From Actinostola sp. cb2023 (Eukaryota > Cnidaria > Anthozoa > Actiniaria > Actinostolidae), in assembly GCA_033675265.1 (NCBI GenBank), contig JAUJYZ010001075.1, forward strand, positions 415,501 to 479,500: a stretch of DNA of 64,000 nucleotides. The letters run 5' to 3'. The notes beneath the pieces were generated by a model. That model had not been told where the DNA came from. It saw only the letters and a list, made by a program, of their open reading frames with translations, and did no database searches. Below, piece by piece: positions 60,801 through 64,000 of this stretch. The translations under genes were made by a program, and so were the position numbers. How positions within the stretch are numbered: the first letter of the stretch is position 1; every line of letters starts with the position of its first letter.

Positions 60801-61151
60801 TCTTGTTTTTGATCTACGCTATCATCGCTTGCCAAATGAACTTTCTTGGAAGGGACAATATGAGATACAACTACAGAGAAAAACATTCGAGAAATATAAC
60901 TGAATCTACCGTATTCGTGATCTCTGATCGAGATCTAATCTGCATCACGTCCAGGCACAGCTGACACAGGTCATCAAGTACGACTTCTTGTTATTAATTT
61001 ACAGTATTTATAACCTTCGATCTTCGTTAATAAAATACTACTTGTGTTGCCTACCTAATGCTTCGACTGGATCGTCGGTTCTTTTCCTTTTAACACGCAA
61101 AACAACACCTTTTTGTTCGGTGTTCGAACATTCCAATGCAGAAGCCGCCAT
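54829..61151 (-). CDS. SLC7A6OS: SLC7A6OS / Iwr1 homologue, RNA polymerase II nuclear import
   Basis: Twelve exons on the minus strand: 61151-61055, 60870-60784, 60148-60084, 58792-58685, 58243-58179, 58042-57899, 57247-57147, 56726-56642, 56567-56476, 56052-55945, 55591-55489 and 54883-54829. All are in phase, giving 369 residues (human about 309). The N-terminus has VLRVKRKRTDDPVEAL, the family's conserved basic start. It is followed by NEIFRLLGT, AILCNSVKMIREKLVVSE, NYVYDYYY and the acidic NNWRNDYPDED block with a D/E-rich C-terminus. These match human SLC7A6OS segment by segment. Yeast Iwr1 binds assembled RNA polymerase II and carries it into the nucleus through its N-terminal import signal. 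Introns hold microsatellites and an inserted poly-G/poly-C element. The promoter faces right, toward the ENPP gene. Confidence 0.92.
56785..57112 (+). repeat. 14-bp GACAAGGAAGGAAG purine minisatellite
   Basis: About 14 units, then degenerate GAAAGAAGG, in intron 7 of SLC7A6OS. On the coding strand it is a long polypyrimidine tract upstream of the exon 8 acceptor. Confidence 0.95.
57522..57804. mobile_element. Second poly-G/poly-C-ended MITE
   Basis: Starts GGGGGGGGGGTACTATGGGC and continues GGGTAGGGGTGTGCCGCGGA, with repeated CAGACCTAA and ATACCCTATCC. It ends in 32 consecutive C. Same architecture and partly the same sequence as 10972-11412. Flanking target duplication is not convincing. 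In intron 6 of SLC7A6OS. Confidence 0.6.
58493..58585 (+). repeat. 18-bp TTCACTCCCGGGGCTTAA tandem repeat
   Basis: About five copies in intron 4 of SLC7A6OS. Confidence 0.95.
59100..59487 (+). repeat. ATTC/CATC tetranucleotide repeat
   Basis: Degenerate TTCATTCATTC, CATCTACC and TTTACTGG units in intron 3 of SLC7A6OS. Confidence 0.9.
59640..59715 (+). mobile_element. Retroelement 3' end with hammerhead-like core words
   Basis: CCTGAAGATGGCC...GGCCGAAAGCTT followed by GTTCAATAAACAAATTT. This layout is common at the ends of Penelope-like and related retroelements. The CUGANGA and GAAA words with a GGCC/GGCC stem between them, and AACC/GGTT outside, resemble a hammerhead ribozyme core, but an extra base between A9 and the stem makes activity doubtful. 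Confidence 0.35.
59800..59939. repeat. 140-bp foldback MITE
   Basis: CTTATTTGGTTTTTTCCCCG and CGTAATACGGGCTGATATTT pair with AAATATCAGCCCGTATTAAG and the following GGAAAAACCCCAAATAAG. In intron 3 of SLC7A6OS. Confidence 0.8.
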
Positions 61152-63335
61152 ATTTATTTTTTAGTCCTTCGACTTTGTAGCCAGGCACCCAGAGACCACA
61201 GGAAGCCCAAGCTCTTGGCTCGGTCACCGGACATTCGTTCAAAACAACAAACAACAACAAAAACACAATAGCAAATCAATTTATTTTAAATTTCAATCTT
61301 CTACAATTTTCCTTTCAATATTCAAGTAACTTGTTGAGATATTTTTGAAGCTTCTTCATGCAGGCGTATGACAGTTACTGATTAGTACCTGTATGTACCC
61401 CACCGATGTGTTTTCGTTCACGGAAACTGGTGTCCATTCATCTTTAAAATATATTTTCACTGCTTCAACCTCAACCGCTAGCAGATAATCTCATTTTCTG
61501 TATCTGTAAGATCATCACTTGGCAGGGATTTCCCAGCCACGTGGCTACCAAACTTGGTGTTAAGATCGGGATCACGCAGATGAAGCGTTTGTTCTGATTA
61601 GTGATGTGTCGGCAGTCATTAAACGTGAGGGCACACAATTCAGACTATTGTAACTCAATCACTTAGAGGACTCTGAGTCAAGGTAAGTTTCGTGTCAGTT
61701 TCGTGAGATTTTTGATCGATTGAGTGCATATCAAACAAGACGCTCAATGAGCGTTCACTCGGGCATTGTGAAAAGGAAAATGTCAGTTGTTCGAGGAAGT
61801 ACTTGAAAATGAATGCCAGTTGGTTGAAGAACAAGGACAATGTCAGCTGCGCGAGGAGAGACCTGACAATGACTGACAGTTGCGTGACGAGGGAGACTAT
61901 GTATATACATGTATGTGTCGAGTTCATTTGATTTGCCTTTGACTTTGAGTTCATTTGATTACCTTTTGACTTTGAGTTCAATTGATTTGATTTTGATGAG
62001 TTTGTGTAAAGGCCCCCTCTCTAGCTTCAGATCCCGAAACGTCGAGTTTGGAATCGAGTTCGGGTTCGAGTTACGGTTCGAACGTCGAATAAAACAAGGA
62101 CATCTTCTTCAATACAATATAATTTCTCTGACGTCATGACAATCAGTGACAGTTGAGTGACGAGGGAGACTATTAGTCCGGTGAGTACGAACATGATACG
62201 TCTTGAGGTTGCATAGGTCAGATGGTTCCGATAACGGCCTCGCGTTTGTTTAAAAAAATATATATTTTAAGCGAGCTTCTAGTCCTTTTACCACTTCTAG
62301 TCATTGAACGATGAACTAGAATCCTGACCTTTTAATAGCTTGAAGATCTACACAGCTGCTTTCAAAACTAAGATTCATAATCTACTTGAGTCCTGTGTCT
62401 CCTTTATCTTTTCAAATCTGCGGAGTAATCTTGAAACTCCGGATACGATTAAATACGTCGCATACTCGTCATTTTGAAGCCGAAAAATACTACTACTACT
62501 ACTACTACTACTACCGAAATCCGCATTTTCTAACTCGGGCGGCCTGCGGCCTGGGCCCGAGTAATTATACTTGAAAACCATATACTGAAACACTTAGCTG
62601 CTGTACATAATTAATCACTGATAGTTTACTTTTTAAAAATATTTTAGCAATATTGTTCGCATTTGGCGCCGCAATTTTTCGTATGGACACATATTGCCGG
62701 TATATCAAAAGAACTATTTTCAAAGAATCATATATTCGTGTTGTTGAAATCTTTTTTAAGCAATTAGCCATGAGACAACCAAATCAAAGGCTAAGTTAAC
62801 ATTTTTTACAAAAACGTGTCGGCGATTTCATTTTTGCGAATTTCTTGTTTAATTAATCACGACGTCTTTTCAGTTGTGACGGTTGTTGAAAAAAAAAAGT
62901 TATACTATAGCTTTAGGAGTACGTAAACTATGAAAAATCGCCGACACAAATTTGGTGACAATGTATCTGAGTTTCGAATGGCACAAATTATAAAACAGCC
63001 ATTTCAAATTAACGAGCCGGTTGTAACCTCAGAAGCAAAAGCCATAAATTTTGATTTGGTTAGAAATTTAATTCAAACAGGGACTATGTGATTCCGAAAC
63101 AACAACTTTACCAAACGGTACCGGCGAATAACATTCAGTTGTATTATTGCGGCCCGATTTGAATGGTTCAATCACTTGAACACACGGGCCCCTTTTTGCA
63201 ATTGAGTGTTCAGTTTGCGCCGAATCTCGACAGAAAACGGCGCGGGAAATAAATTATATAGGAAATGTTGCAGTGTTCAAGTTATCATTGTTTAACTCGC
63301 ATGATGATTGATTTATGATTTCAGGGAGATACAGG
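61152..63335. other. Intergenic between divergent SLC7A6OS and ENPP genes
   Basis: Contains the SLC7A6OS promoter region and a CACAGGAAGCCCAAG copy at 61194. Also holds a degenerate tandem TGTCAGTTG/CGAGGA repeat (61775-61890), TTTGAGTTCATTTGATT units (61917-62000), a CCCGAAACGTCGA retroelement-tail block (62030-62100), two GTGACGAGGGAGACTA ends (61885-61900 and 62157-62173) and a TAC run (62488-62512). No further coding exon seen. Confidence 0.5.
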
Positions 63336-64000
63336 ATGATAACAGAACTTTCAAGTACCACGTTGGAGTTGGTTGCCATTTTATTTGTGTTGCATACCGT
63401 GGTGACTGCAAACATAAGTAATAACATTGTCGCAAAAACAACCATTCTAATCTCCTTTGATGGATTCCGGTGGGACTACATGTCTAAGACAAACACTCCT
63501 AACCTAGACTATCTTGTCAAAACTGGTGTTAAAGCTCCTTACATTAATCCAGTTTTCCCAACAGAGACGATCCCCAACCATTATTCATTGGTTACGGGAC
63601 TATATCCCGAAAGTCACGGGATTATCTCGGGATATTACACGTACGATCCTGTTTGGAATGCAACTTTTTATATGAATTCTACCGAGTCACGATGGTGGGA
63701 CGGCGGAGAGCCTGTATGGGTGACAAACCAGCGACATGGACATCGCAGTGGGGTGTGTTTCTTCCCTGGATATGACGTTAAAATTAGGGATCATTTTCCA
63801 TCGTTTAGCACCAAAAACCTTGGGTATGGCAAGGCATTTTTAAGTTCAAAAAATCGAATGTCATTTCACGAACAAGTTGATTTGGTGATCAGTTGGATGA
63901 AGAACACGGATCCGCCTTCGTTCATTGCGGTGTATTTCAACGAACCAGACGAGATGTCTCATCGGTTTGGTCCTGACTCACCTGAAGTTAGTCGACAAAT
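63336..64000 (+). CDS. ENPP4/5-like ectonucleotide pyrophosphatase/phosphodiesterase, 5' part
   Basis: Open from ATG 63336 to the window edge (221 codons plus two bases). A hydrophobic N-terminus (LVAILFVLHTVVTA) acts as signal peptide. Then ILISFDGFRWDY with metal ligand D42, FPTETIPNHYSLVTGLYPES with the nucleophile Thr78, and EPDEMSHRFGP with ligands D205 and H209. Family members hydrolyse extracellular nucleotide or phosphodiester substrates using two zinc ions. WWDGGEPVWVTNQ is closest to ENPP4/5. Potential N-glycosylation sites at N26, N108 and N114. The usual G-I-x-x-N before Y-D-P is replaced by GIISGYYTYDP, so the Asn that contacts substrate phosphate is missing or displaced. The rest of the catalytic domain and any C-terminal anchor lie outside the window. 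Confidence 0.88.
   Translation, partial: MITELSSTTLELVAILFVLHTVVTANISNNIVAKTTILISFDGFRWDYMSKTNTPNLDYLVKTGVKAPYINPVFPTETIPNHYSLVTGLYPESHGIISGYYTYDPVWNATFYMNSTESRWWDGGEPVWVTNQRHGHRSGVCFFPGYDVKIRDHFPSFSTKNLGYGKAFLSSKNRMSFHEQVDLVISWMKNTDPPSFIAVYFNEPDEMSHRFGPDSPEVSRQ

Overview
The window is animal nuclear DNA. It is AT-rich, its genes are split by GT-AG introns, and it is full of microsatellites, minisatellites and short inverted-repeat elements. Protein content is metazoan: a ciliary outer-dynein-arm docking protein, an IP3-receptor-interacting protein, an Iwr1/SLC7A6OS homologue and an ENPP ectoenzyme. A tandem GCY...ECW secreted domain and a DIRS-like tyrosine-recombinase retroelement of a kind I associate with cnidarians suggest an anthozoan such as a coral or anemone. 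That placement is inference and could be wrong.

Layout. 0-3 kb: first seven coding exons of ODAD2 (ARMC4), minus strand, running off the left edge. 4.5-9.5 kb: repeats, including a 2.3 kb inverted-repeat element, a PIF/Harbinger-like MITE, a LINE reverse-transcriptase fragment expanded into a 121-bp tandem array, and a mariner-like MITE. 10.1-10.9 kb: a two-exon gene for a secreted, extremely basic protein that I do not recognise. 11-17 kb: an element with poly-G and poly-C ends, a LINE tail and hairpin MITEs. 17.2-23.4 kb: a damaged DIRS-like retroelement on the minus strand (gag-like unit, RT-RNase H, tyrosine recombinase). 25.1-27.9 kb: a near-perfect 256/258-bp inverted repeat. 26.5-38.7 kb: a secreted protein with three tandem WSC-like Cys-rich modules, with two further orphan signal-peptide exons upstream. 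42.1-53.7 kb: a ten-exon ITPRID (KRAP)-like gene with a 3.2 kb tetranucleotide array in one intron. 54.8-61.2 kb: the twelve-exon SLC7A6OS/Iwr1 homologue, minus strand. 63.3-64 kb: 5' part of an ENPP4/5-like phosphodiesterase gene, running off the right edge.

The gene models were assembled by hand from splice signals. In every multi-exon model the reading phase is preserved across all junctions, which is the main reason for confidence. The genes look like independent neighbours and not one pathway. The candidates for something undescribed are the polybasic secreted protein (10075-10914), the triple WSC-like protein with possible alternative signal-peptide exons (26521-38732), and the gag-like unit with its own TATA box, intron and poly(A) signal (21254-23399).
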